Shown here: positions 8,564 through 15,333 of the stretch, piece by piece
Layout: the number at the start of each line of letters is the position of its first letter
How positions within the stretch are numbered: the stretch's first letter is position 1
Assembly (NCBI RefSeq): GCF_000717715.1
Contig: NZ_JOAI01000066.1
Location: forward strand, 1 to 28,302
DNA length: 28,302 bases
Source: Streptomyces sp. NRRL B-24484
GTDB taxonomy: Bacteria; Actinomycetota; Actinomycetes; Streptomycetales; Streptomycetaceae
Direction of reading: 5' to 3'
Position numbers and translations under genes: made by a program
Notes under the pieces: generated by a model
Told to the model about the DNA's origin: nothing
Databases searched by the model: none
What the model saw: only the letters and a program-made list of their open reading frames with translations

Positions 8564-8831
8564 AGCTTCTCCTGTGGTGCTGTGGGTGGGGGTTCCCGGC
8601 GGTTGCGCTGCCGGAAGTTGGTGCTGCGGGCCGGTGCGCCGGGGCGAGGCCCGGGTGTACTGCCCGGCGGGGAATCGTCCTCGGCGGGGGATGCTCCCGG
8701 CGGGCGGCCCGCCCGTTCCCGGGGCTGCGGCACTTCCTGCGGAAGTCGGCTCGCGCCGCGCCGGCCCAGGGCGGCAATGCGGTGCCCGAGCCGCCCCGCC
8801 CGGATGGCGGGCCTCGGTTGGTCCAGGGGTG
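8564..8831 (-). other. gap between sugar-binding protein gene and GH35 gene
   Basis: There is no gene in this 268-bp GC-rich stretch. It holds the GH35 ribosome-binding site and a small inverted repeat (ACTTCC/GGAAGT at 8732-8746). The spacing allows either read-through from the upstream gene or a separate GH35 promoter. No -10/-35 pair is convincing. Confidence 0.5.
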
Positions 8832-9875
8832 TCAGGTGCAGCTGACGCCGGCGGCCTTCCAGGTGGTGGCGTCGACCACGGTGGTCTTGGCGAAGGCCTC
8901 CTTGGGGAAGTCCCTGCCATTCCTGAGCTTGTCGTACATCGTCTGCACCGCCAGGGCGCCGACGTCCTTGCCGTTGATGAACAGGGCCGCCTTCATCCCG
9001 GAGGGCTTGCCGCCGCTCCAGTCCTTGCACGCCAGGTAGGCACCCAGGCCGACACCGATCACGTTGTCGGCGCTGACCCCGGCGTTCTCCATCGCGGTGA
9101 CGCCGCCCTGCACGTTCTCGTCGTTGCAGCCCCACAGCACCCAGTGCTTGACATCCGGGTTCGCCGTGATCGTCGCGGCGATCTTGTCCTGCGCGCCGGT
9201 CGGGGAGTTGTCCGTCGGGACGTCGATCTTCTGGATGCTCGCCCCGGCGTCGGCGATGAAAGCGTCCTTGGCGGCATTCACCCGGTCGGTGCAGACGGTG
9301 ACGTCCTGCTTCCAGGCGGAGATGATCCGGGTGTCGGCCTGCTCCCAGCCGGCCTTCTTGAACTCCTGGGCGGCGCGCTTGCCCACCTCGCTGCCCATCT
9401 GGGTGCCGGAGAAGCCTATCCGCGGCACCAGGTCACCCTCGCTGCACGCGGACGGGTCGGGATCACTCGCGCAGATCTGGTCGTCGGACGCCAGCAGCGC
9501 CGCCTTCGCGCCCCGGGCCAGTTCGGCGACCTGCGGGCCGACGGCCGGGTCCGGCACCACGACGATCAGGCCGTCGGACTTCTGAGCGATTGCCGACTGC
9601 ACCTCACTGACGGTCTTGTTCGCGTCGGTGCCCAGATTCACCACCGTCAGGTCGATGCCCAGCTCGGCCGCCTTCGCCCTCGCACCGGCCGCCTCGCCGA
9701 CGAAGTACTCCTGGTCACCCTGCTTCTGCAGGTAGGTGATCGAGATCTTGCCGTTGATCCTGGCGTCCGGGTCCGACGCGGAGGCCCCCGGATACCGGCC
9801 GGCGGAACAGGCGACCAGACCGACAGCGAGCACGAGGCCCAGGGTGCCGACGGGTCGGGGACGCGATCGGTGCAT
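8832..9875 (-). CDS. sugar ABC transporter substrate-binding lipoprotein
   Basis: The 347-residue product starts at ATG 9875 with AAGGAG upstream. An upstream in-frame start near 9944 is less likely because it would place 23 extra residues before the signal. A signal peptide with a LVAC lipobox (Cys23) predicts a surface-anchored lipoprotein. The mature protein has the two-lobed periplasmic-binding-protein (Peripla_BP_4, ribose/arabinose class) pattern: ITYLQKQGDQEYFVGEAAGA, SDGLIVVVPDPAVGPQVAEL and WVLWGCNDENVQGGVTAME. Several cysteines (CSEGD, CTDR, WGCN, LACKD) may form disulphides. No ATPase or permease gene is in the window, so it is an orphan receptor here. Its position before GH35 suggests it binds sugars such as galactose or arabinose released by that enzyme (inference). 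Confidence 0.9.
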   Translation of the reverse strand: MHRSRPRPVGTLGLVLAVGLVACSAGRYPGASASDPDARINGKISITYLQKQGDQEYFVGEAAGARAKAAELGIDLTVVNLGTDANKTVSEVQSAIAQKSDGLIVVVPDPAVGPQVAELARGAKAALLASDDQICASDPDPSACSEGDLVPRIGFSGTQMGSEVGKRAAQEFKKAGWEQADTRIISAWKQDVTVCTDRVNAAKDAFIADAGASIQKIDVPTDNSPTGAQDKIAATITANPDVKHWVLWGCNDENVQGGVTAMENAGVSADNVIGVGLGAYLACKDWSGGKPSGMKAALFINGKDVGALAVQTMYDKLRNGRDFPKEAFAKTTVVDATTWKAAGVSCT

Positions 9876-9918
9876 GGTGGCTCCTTGGGGCGACATCGGC
9901 TCGCGACCCAGCAGTACA

Positions 9919-9945
9919 ACATAAAAGCTCACATAAACGAACATA
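9919..9945 (-). promoter_or_regulatory. three spaced TATGT boxes upstream of the sugar-binding gene
   Basis: Read on the plus strand, ACATA occurs at 9919, 9931 and 9941, spaced 12 and 10 bases, so the boxes lie on about the same helix face. The block is AT-rich in an otherwise very GC-rich region and lies 44-70 bases upstream of the start codon at 9875. This is where a promoter or operator is expected. Direct-repeat operators of this kind suit DeoR- or LacI-type sugar regulators, but the binding protein is unknown. Confidence 0.5.
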
Positions 9946-9986
9946 TATCAACTGGATCAAACGTGATGGGACCAGGAAACGCGCCG

Positions 9987-10043
9987 TTGACGCGACCGTC
10001 AAGGGCCACGACGCCCCACCTTGCGAAAATTGGCCCATTTCGC
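9987..10043. promoter_or_regulatory. two short inverted repeats in the upstream control region
   Basis: TTGACG/CGTCAA pairs across four bases at 9987-10002, and GCGAAA/TTTCGC pairs across nine bases at 10023-10043. Both lie between the TATGT boxes and the dre-like box, upstream of the sugar-binding gene. They are candidate regulator sites. The minus-strand reading of 9997-10002 is also a good -35 hexamer, but no matching -10 is clear. Confidence 0.35.
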
Positions 10044-10093
10044 GCACTTGACGCATAGTCGGTCACTGACGTGTCGATGCGGATTTCCATTAG

Positions 10094-10109
10094 ACTGGTC
10101 TGGACCATT
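10094..10109. promoter_or_regulatory. DasR-type (dre) operator candidate
   Basis: ACTGGTCTGGACCATT matches the known Streptomyces dre consensus ACTGGTCTAGACCACT at all but two of 16 positions, with both GGTC/GACC half-sites intact. DasR is the GntR-family repressor of aminosugar metabolism. The box lies 219 bases upstream of the sugar-binding gene start. On the other side is an IS110 scar, so it may instead be the leftover promoter of a lost rightward gene. Confidence 0.55.
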
Positions 10110-10205
10110 AGGCGCGGTCGGGTCGGAGGCCGCGGCACGGCAGAGGTGGCACGTGGGCGGCCCGTTCGCCGTCCCACTGACACGAAAAGTTCAGAGTGTG
10201 TGAGG

Positions 10206-10550
10206 TCAGACCGCCGTGATGGGTTCGAAGCGGAGGGTCAGGCCGAGGCTGTTGACTTCCTTGATCATGCGGCGCATGGCGCGTTCGGGGTTGCGCTTGG
10301 CGAAGTAGTCGGCGCCCAGTTCGCGGTGGGGGACCTGGTCGTGGAGCACGTGCCAGATGGCGATGGCGAGCTTGTGCATGACGGCGGCCAGAGCGCGTTT
10401 CGCGCCGCGGCGGGCGGCGACGCGGCGGTAGAACACGGCGAGATAGGAGTCCTTGTTGCGGACTGCGGCCATGGCGGCGACCCCGAGCAGTCGCTTGAGG
10501 TTGGTGTTGCCGTGCCGGGTGCGCGCGGAGCGGTTCACTTGGCCTTGGAG
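10206..10550 (-). pseudogene. IS110-family transposase, C-terminal remnant
   Basis: About 110 residues of the C-terminal part of an IS110/IS116-type transposase remain. The sequence RTRHGNTNLKRLLGVAAMAA leads into FYRRVAARRGAKRALAAVMHKL and the HRELGADYFAKRNPERAMRR block, with a natural ending at 10206. The N-terminal DEDD catalytic domain is missing. The 5' end joins the membrane-protein relic at about 10550. The element cannot transpose by itself. Confidence 0.85.
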
Positions 10551-10931
10551 TAGGCGGATCCGGCGGCAACGGCGGCCAGGGCGACGCCGTCAACGGGGCG
10601 GGGATGGTCACGAGGACGGCGGCGATGCCGAGCGGGGTCGCGGAGGCCATGCCGTCCATCAGCAGCCAGGCCCCGGCGCCGGTCGCCCAGGCCGGGACGG
10701 TGCGGCTGTCGGGCAGCACGCCGGCCGGGGGCAGCGCCGGCATCACGCCCAACCACCGGCCGCGAGGCGGGTCGCGAAGCTGGCCTGAGTGGCAAGAACG
10801 GCGCCGGTGGTCGACCCTCCGGGTGCTGCGATGGCCGGGCCAGCGGCCATGGCAGTGATCGCAGAGATCAGGACAGCCCACGGCCCGATGTTCGCGGGTT
10901 GTTCGGGGCGGTCCCGGTGCCTGCCGAACAA
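10535..10931 (-). pseudogene. frameshifted multi-pass membrane protein
   Basis: Three overlapping frames join into one hydrophobic protein. ATG at 10931 starts MFGRHRDRPEQPANIGPWAV with a first membrane helix (VLISAITAMAAGPAIAA), and this frame stops at 10743. A second frame gives AWLLMDGMASATPLGIAAVL. A third gives VDGVALAAVAAGSAYSKAK and stops at 10535. Two frameshifts make it a likely pseudogene unless the sequence has errors. The family is not recognised. Small multi-helix proteins like this are common among transfer genes of actinomycete mobile elements, which is only a guess here. Confidence 0.5.
10899..10931. promoter_or_regulatory. TTGTTCGG/CCGAACAA inverted repeat between divergent genes
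   Basis: Eight-base arms at 10899-10906 and 10924-10931 flank a 17-base spacer. The site overlaps the start of the leftward membrane-protein relic and lies 62 bases before the secreted-protein gene. The arm contains CGAACAA, also found in the cluster upstream of the XRE regulator gene (11923-11965). It is a candidate second target of that regulator. Confidence 0.4.
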
Positions 10932-10992
10932 ACAAAACCGCAGCTAGACCTGTGGATGCACGCTCCACCACCGAGTGAGAGACGAGGAAGCG

Positions 10993-11694
10993 ATGCGTCC
11001 CAGGAACATGCTGCGGTGTCTGCTCGCGGGTGCCGCCACGGCGGCCGTGGCCCTCGCGGGCCTGATCCAGGCGAGCCCGGCCGCCGCGAGCGGCGAGTAC
11101 GGGCCGGACACGTGCCGCGTCGGGTACGTCTGGCGCGAGGCCACCCCCACCGACCACGTCTGCGTCACCCCCGCCACCCGCGCCCAGGCCTGGTCCGACA
11201 ACGCCCACGCCGCCGAACGCCGCGCCCCCGACATCTCCCCGAACTGCCGCAGCGAAGGCGGCCTGCCCACCGACCGGGTGACACCGCGGCAGGCGGTGCG
11301 CTGCTCTGCCAGTGGTTACTGGCGGGCCACGATCACCGCCTTCGTCCACAACTACTGGGTGTTCGGCTCCGACGCCGGATCCTCGGTGAAGGTCGAGCAC
11401 TTCGAGAACGGGCAGTGGGTCGAACGCCCCGCGCGAGTGATCACCGCCCACAACGAGTACCTGCCGCGCCGCGCCGGCGACACCGGCAACAGCGACTGCC
11501 CTCCGGGAACCTGCTTCGTCGCTCCCCCGCCCCGCGACTGCCGCACCGAGAACAACGCGACCCTCGACTGCCGCGACTACGCCTTCGGCACCGGCGGCAT
11601 CGTCCTCAACGCCCGCTCCGTGCGCGCCGCCGCGACCGGCACCTTCGGCAACGGCGAACTGTTCACCCTGCCCGTCGTCGTCGACTCCTTCTGA
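10993..11694 (+). CDS. secreted cysteine-rich protein, unknown function
   Basis: The 233-residue product starts at ATG 10993, preceded by GAGGAAG. An upstream in-frame GTG at 10975 is less likely. Residues 1-33 are a Sec signal peptide ending in the ASPAAA region. The mature N-terminus carries CRVGYVWREATPTDHVCVTP followed by ATRAQAWSDNAHAAERRAP. I recall this cassette from other secreted actinobacterial proteins of unknown function. Cysteines recur along the chain (CRSEGG, VRCSASG, SDCPPGTC, RDCRTEN, LDCRDY), consistent with several disulphides in an extracellular protein. No catalytic motif is visible. It is followed by a strong palindrome at 11801 and then the XRE regulator gene. Confidence 0.8.
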   Translation: MRPRNMLRCLLAGAATAAVALAGLIQASPAAASGEYGPDTCRVGYVWREATPTDHVCVTPATRAQAWSDNAHAAERRAPDISPNCRSEGGLPTDRVTPRQAVRCSASGYWRATITAFVHNYWVFGSDAGSSVKVEHFENGQWVERPARVITAHNEYLPRRAGDTGNSDCPPGTCFVAPPPRDCRTENNATLDCRDYAFGTGGIVLNARSVRAAATGTFGNGELFTLPVVVDSF

Positions 11695-11800
11695 CCCCAC
11701 CCACGGCGGTTCGTCGACCGGCCCGAACCACGTGAACGGCAAGGCAGCACCGCGCTCCGCGCAGCCGAGCACAGTCCCACGACACCGCGCCCCCGCCATG

Positions 11801-11850
11801 CTGCGCCGCTCGCGCCGGCCGGAGGTCTCCGGCCGGCGCGAGCGGCGCAG
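11801..11850. terminator. perfect 24-bp-stem palindrome, probable terminator
   Basis: CTGCGCCGCTCGCGCC continues to GGAG, then two loop bases (GT), then the exact complement through 11850. It lies 106 bases after the secreted-protein stop and before the XRE gene, as expected for a strong Streptomyces terminator, which often lacks a T tract. The arms are long and the loop is very short, so a cruciform or a mobile-element end is also possible. The preceding 11695-11800 contains no gene. Confidence 0.65.
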
Positions 11851-11922
11851 CGGTGCCAGGTCCGCAGGGGCCCGGCCGACAGGCCGGCCCGGCAGGGACG
11901 GCTTGTCGGGCCGGGGCGGCTG

Positions 11923-11965
11923 CGAACGGACCCCGAACAGCGAACGGCGAACAAATGGGGCGAAC
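11923..11965 (+). promoter_or_regulatory. cluster of five CGAAC repeats upstream of XRE regulator
   Basis: CGAAC starts at 11923, 11934, 11941, 11948 and 11961, all in the same orientation. Three consecutive copies lie exactly seven bases apart. The cluster ends 71 bases before the TTG start at 12036, a typical place for autoregulatory operators. Binding by the encoded HTH protein is an inference. Confidence 0.5.
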
Positions 11966-12035
11966 AGCACCCGGGCTCCGCCGCCGCGTCACTACGCTGG
12001 GCCCCGGACCCGCCGCACCATCGCAGGAGAACCAA

Positions 12036-13967
12036 TTGGGGCGCAGGAAAAGGCCGTTGGACCCGGAGAAGGGGCCCGTCGAAGCCTTCGCCGCCGAACT
12101 GCGGCGGATCAGGGACGGGGCCGGCGAGCCGCCGTACCGCGAGATGGCGAAGAAGGCGCACCTTGCCTACAACACCCTCTCCGAGGCCGACAAGGGCGTG
12201 GCCCTGCCCACCCTCACAACGGTGCTCGCCTACGCCAGGGCCTGCGCCGCCGGCCCGGACACGGTGGCCGCCCTGCAAGAGCAGTGGCACCAGGCCCAGG
12301 CCCGCCTCCGGGCCGCGGCCGGCACCCCGCTGCCGGACCGCCCGGCCCCGGACCCGACAGCCATCCCCGCCACGGCCACGCCCCCGGCGCACCCTGCTGA
12401 CCCCGGCCCCTGGGATGTGCCCGGCACCGCCGGTGCCCGGACACCGGTGGCGGACGACCGGCAGGAACACGCGGCCGGCAGGGAGCCGAACGCCCCGGCC
12501 GCACAGCCGGACCCGGCCCGGCACAGCCACCAGGCCGAACACGTCCCGCTGCCGCCACACGGCGCGAACACAGACACACCCGCACCGGACAGCGCAGCCC
12601 CGGAGCCTGCCGACACCGCGGGCAGCGGCAATCCGGGAACCGCCGCATCCGGCGGGACGCAGCCGGATGCGGAAGACGGCCGGCCGACGGCCGGCACAGA
12701 AGCCGGACCGGATCAGGCCCACACTCCTCAAGGCCGGCACCCCGCGCCGGGGAACCCGGCCGAGGCCGGCACGACGGCGCGTCAGGAGTCGGTGCCGAAC
12801 GGCCCGGACCCGGCGTCCGGCCCGGCCGCACCCCCGGTCCCCGTCGCCGGTACGGACCCAGCAGGCCCGCCGGCCGCCGCCGACGGCACCGAGCCACACG
12901 AGGACCAGGCCCCGCCGCCCGCCACAACCACCCACCGGAATGCAGCTTGCGGGGCTGTACCGCCCCGCAAGCAGGCACCGCGCGGCCGCGGAACCACCCC
13001 ACTGGTTTCCTCAGCCGAGGCCGCCGAAACAGCCACCGCAGCAGCAGTCGGCGAACCGACCATGCCCACCGCCGACGCCCCACCGACGCCGAGCAGGGAC
13101 AGCAGTCCCCAGAGCGGCGACCGCCGCACGAACACCGACCTGCCCGAATCCCGCCCGCTGCCCGCCGCAACACGCACACGCCGGCCCCGCACCGCCATGG
13201 CCATCGCCACGGTGGCCGCCCTCGTAGCGGGCACCGTGGCAGCCGCAGTCGTGCTCACCTCCGGAACACTGCACCGCGACCGCGGCGCCACAGCCCTTCC
13301 CTCCCCCGGCCAGACCGCGACCCGCACCGGCACCGGCACCGGCACCGGCACCGGGAATCCGACCGCCCCGGCACCGACACCAGCGACCGACACGTCCCTG
13401 CCGAACGGCGCTCCCCCGCCCAACGGTGCCGCCGCAACCGCCGGCACCGAAAACCCCTACGACTACACACCACCCCCAGGCACCGCGATCCCCATCCCCA
13501 CCGTGTCCCGGACACCCACAACAGCACCCACTTCACCCAGACCGGCACCCGACGGCGCAGCCCCGCCCGCCGGCCCGTCCGACATCCCCAACGAGGAACG
13601 CAACGTCACCCTGAACGCCACCCAGCCCGGCTACCGCTCGGTCGGAATCGACTACTGGGGCCAGCAACTCGACAACCCCAACAGCAACCCCAACGGCGAC
13701 CTGTGGATCACCACCGACCACCTCTACACCACCAACGGCGCCGCCGTCGCCCCCATCGAAACCACCCCCGACGCCACCCGCACCCGCTGCACCAGCGCCA
13801 CCACCTGGACCACCCGCATCGACCTCACCGCACTCCACACCGGCGACCAGCTCTGCGCCCACAGCACCGAAGGCCGCTACGCCGTCATCCGCATCACCGC
13901 CCTGCCCGCCACCGGCCCCAGCGGCAACCTCGTCTTTCACGGCCTCGTCTGGAAGAACCCCCTGTAG
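12036..13967 (+). CDS. membrane-anchored XRE-family regulator with extracellular domain
   Basis: The 643-residue product starts at TTG 12036 with AGGAGA five bases upstream. No other start in the frame has such a site. Residues 14-80 form an XRE-type helix-turn-helix (FAAELRRIRDGAGEPPYREM, AYNTLSEADKG, LPTLTTVLAYARAC). Residues 95-385 are a Pro/Ala/Thr/Gly-rich, probably disordered linker. A single membrane helix follows at about 387-410 (AMAIATVAALVAGTVAAAVV), then a (GT)n-rich linker. The C-terminal domain (about 520-643) contains two cysteines (TRCTSA, DQLCAHS) and ends in VFHGLVWKNPL. The design is cytoplasmic DNA binding with an external sensor or anchor. This architecture recurs in Streptomyces without a known ligand. 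The gene ends at the truncated IS256 fragment. Confidence 0.8.
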   Translation: MGRRKRPLDPEKGPVEAFAAELRRIRDGAGEPPYREMAKKAHLAYNTLSEADKGVALPTLTTVLAYARACAAGPDTVAALQEQWHQAQARLRAAAGTPLPDRPAPDPTAIPATATPPAHPADPGPWDVPGTAGARTPVADDRQEHAAGREPNAPAAQPDPARHSHQAEHVPLPPHGANTDTPAPDSAAPEPADTAGSGNPGTAASGGTQPDAEDGRPTAGTEAGPDQAHTPQGRHPAPGNPAEAGTTARQESVPNGPDPASGPAAPPVPVAGTDPAGPPAAADGTEPHEDQAPPPATTTHRNAACGAVPPRKQAPRGRGTTPLVSSAEAAETATAAAVGEPTMPTADAPPTPSRDSSPQSGDRRTNTDLPESRPLPAATRTRRPRTAMAIATVAALVAGTVAAAVVLTSGTLHRDRGATALPSPGQTATRTGTGTGTGTGNPTAPAPTPATDTSLPNGAPPPNGAAATAGTENPYDYTPPPGTAIPIPTVSRTPTTAPTSPRPAPDGAAPPAGPSDIPNEERNVTLNATQPGYRSVGIDYWGQQLDNPNSNPNGDLWITTDHLYTTNGAAVAPIETTPDATRTRCTSATTWTTRIDLTALHTGDQLCAHSTEGRYAVIRITALPATGPSGNLVFHGLVWKNPL

Positions 13968-14089
13968 CCAGCGGCCCCCTGCAACTCCGCCGGCTGTGCG
14001 GCCTCCACGGCCTCGGCCGAGACGGTCACGTCTGTCATCAGGTGCTACTTCCTTGATCGGGAGTTACACCGTTCTTTCAGACCCTGACC
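13968..14089 (-). mobile_element. IS256-type element: left end and first codons of transposase
   Basis: On the minus strand, ATG at 14038 opens MTDVTVSAEAVEAAQPAEL and about 25 codons before the sequence meets the 3' end of the XRE gene. This start is typical of actinobacterial IS256-family transposases. Upstream, GAGTTACACCGTTCTTTC (from 14061) resembles the terminal inverted repeat of such elements. Everything else of the element is missing. The match is from memory of the family, not a search. Confidence 0.55.
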
Positions 14090-14429
14090 ACGAGGCCGCC
14101 CGCCCCGCTTACCGCACGACTTGCCCATCGGGCTGGCGGTAAGCGCGCCGGGACTGCCCCACGTCCGCAGCCCGGGCGTTGTCCACGCGATGAGCGGAGC
14201 ACCGGGACTCCCCCGGGGTCCCGGCCGAGAGCCCACGGCATCCAAGACCGCCTCGAATTGGGGATGGCCACGGTCCTGAGCTGGGAGCTTCCCCGACATT
14301 CGGCGATCACTTACGCGGCCCTGGCCGCGGTTGGCCGCGGCCGGATCGGGCGGGCCGGCCCAGCGGCCGTCACGAGGGGGCGGATGGACTGCTGGTCCAT
14401 GCCGCCCCGGTGCGCGTCGGCACAGCAGG
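14090..14429. other. non-coding stretch with a nested hairpin
   Basis: No gene is supported here. Perfect 10-bp arms CGCTTACCGC/GCGGTAAGCG (14106-14115 and 14136-14145) enclose a 20-base interior that itself can fold (GCCC/GGGC). This could terminate leftward transcription from the DoxX gene or be part of the decayed mobile element. Minus-strand open frames across the stretch lack any family signature. Confidence 0.5.
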
Positions 14430-14798
14430 TCACAGAGTGGCGAAGCGGAGCACGATCAGAGCGACGGAGACCACGGTGAGGACCGCTGCCGGGGGTGCGC
14501 CCTTGTGGTCGCCGACACGCAGGTGGGAGGCGACCGCCCCGGCGAAATAGAGCGTCAGACCGATCGCGGCGGCGATCCCGACAAGTCCCCACCAGAGTCC
14601 GGCGATCGCACCGGCCGCGCCGGCGACCTGAGCGCCGATCAGAAAGGCCATCATGCCCTGCGGCACCCCGAGCGTCGACATCTGCTCGGTGATGTGGCGC
14701 GTCCGCAGGGACTTGGCCCCCGCCGACACCAGGAGAACCGCCGACACGAACAGGGTGACGACGACAAGGGAGACGAACACGGCTGGAACCTCAATCAT
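14430..14798 (-). CDS. DoxX-like small membrane protein
   Basis: The 122-residue product starts at ATG 14798. A TTG at 14813 would add five residues, and neither start has a strong ribosome site. Four hydrophobic segments are visible at about residues 4-29, 48-71, 72-93 and 103-119. The SAGAKSL stretch after helix 1 and the GVPQGMMAFLIGAQVAGA motif fit the DoxX/DoxX-like family. Members are often linked to redox, thiol or quinone stress, but their biochemical role is poorly defined. It is divergent from the HxlR regulator gene with only 77 bases between starts, so that regulator very likely controls it. Confidence 0.85.
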   Translation of the reverse strand: MIEVPAVFVSLVVVTLFVSAVLLVSAGAKSLRTRHITEQMSTLGVPQGMMAFLIGAQVAGAAGAIAGLWWGLVGIAAAIGLTLYFAGAVASHLRVGDHKGAPPAAVLTVVSVALIVLRFATL

Positions 14799-14852
14799 GC
14801 GAGATGCGGGCAAGGGACGTGCGCACCCCGACGACGATAGGCGGCCGTCAGG

Positions 14853-14864
14853 TACCTCCAGGTA
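14853..14864. promoter_or_regulatory. TACCT-CC-AGGTA palindrome, HxlR operator candidate
   Basis: Five-base arms lie in the 77-base gap between the divergent DoxX and HxlR starts, 12 bases before the regulator ATG. Short ACCT/AGGT-type inverted repeats are usual for HxlR-family operators. A site here could repress both genes. The regulator gene has no good ribosome site, so its transcript may be short-leadered or leaderless. Confidence 0.55.
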
Positions 14865-14875
14865 ACGTTCAGGGC

Positions 14876-15253
14876 ATGAGCCTGCGCCCCGGAATCGCCT
14901 TCCTCGCCGACTGCCCCGCTCTCCTGGCCATGGAGATCATCGCCAGCAAGTGGTCCATGGTCACGCTCTTCGCGCTGACCGACGGCCCGCTGCGCCACGG
15001 CGAGCTGGTCGAGCTGAGCGGCGGCATCTCGCGCAAGGTACTGACCCAGACACTCCGCCGACTCCAGGCCAACGGGCTCGTCGAGCGACACGCGTACGCC
15101 GAGGCACCGCCGCGCGTGGAGTACAACCTGACCGATCTCGGGCGAACCCTGGAGGAACCCATCAGGATGCTCACCGCATGGGCGCGGGAGAACGGCGAGG
15201 CGGTCGTCACCTTCCGGGAAGCAGCCGAGGGGGGCGAGGACCGGCGAGGCTGA
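14876..15253 (+). CDS. HxlR-family transcriptional regulator
   Basis: The 125-residue protein is a single winged helix-turn-helix of the HxlR type: CPALLAMEIIASKWSMVTLF, LRHGELVELSGGISRKVLTQ, LRRLQANGLVERHAYAEAPP and VEYNLTDLGRTLEEPI. Length and order match the family fully. Cys13 sits near the N-terminus where thiol- or quinone-sensing members such as YodB carry their redox cysteine, so oxidative or electrophile sensing is possible (inference). It is transcribed away from the DoxX gene, and the intergenic palindrome at 14853 is a likely operator. Transposase debris begins within about 80 bases after the stop. Confidence 0.9.
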   Translation: MSLRPGIAFLADCPALLAMEIIASKWSMVTLFALTDGPLRHGELVELSGGISRKVLTQTLRRLQANGLVERHAYAEAPPRVEYNLTDLGRTLEEPIRMLTAWARENGEAVVTFREAAEGGEDRRG

Positions 15254-15333
15254 CCAGGCGACCCCGATGAAAGCCCCACCGCCCGCCCGGTCCGCCACCG
15301 CAACCCGCAGGTGGCCGCCACCAGCAGATACCC

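Noticed and set aside
8564..8831. A possible small regulatory RNA between the sugar-binding and GH35 genes
   Set aside because: Only a weak six-base inverted repeat and generic GC-rich pairing are visible, with no promoter or terminator arrangement.
9929..10183. An 84-codon minus-strand frame (ending DPVDICSFM) in the control region
   Set aside because: It covers the dre-like box and the TATGT boxes, has no ribosome site, and shows no family signature. The region is better explained as regulatory DNA.
10108..11970. A 620-codon minus-strand open frame
   Set aside because: It combines out-of-frame readings of the IS110 tail, the membrane-protein relic and the antisense of the secreted-protein gene. 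Only short hydrophobic pieces are meaningful, and these are annotated separately.
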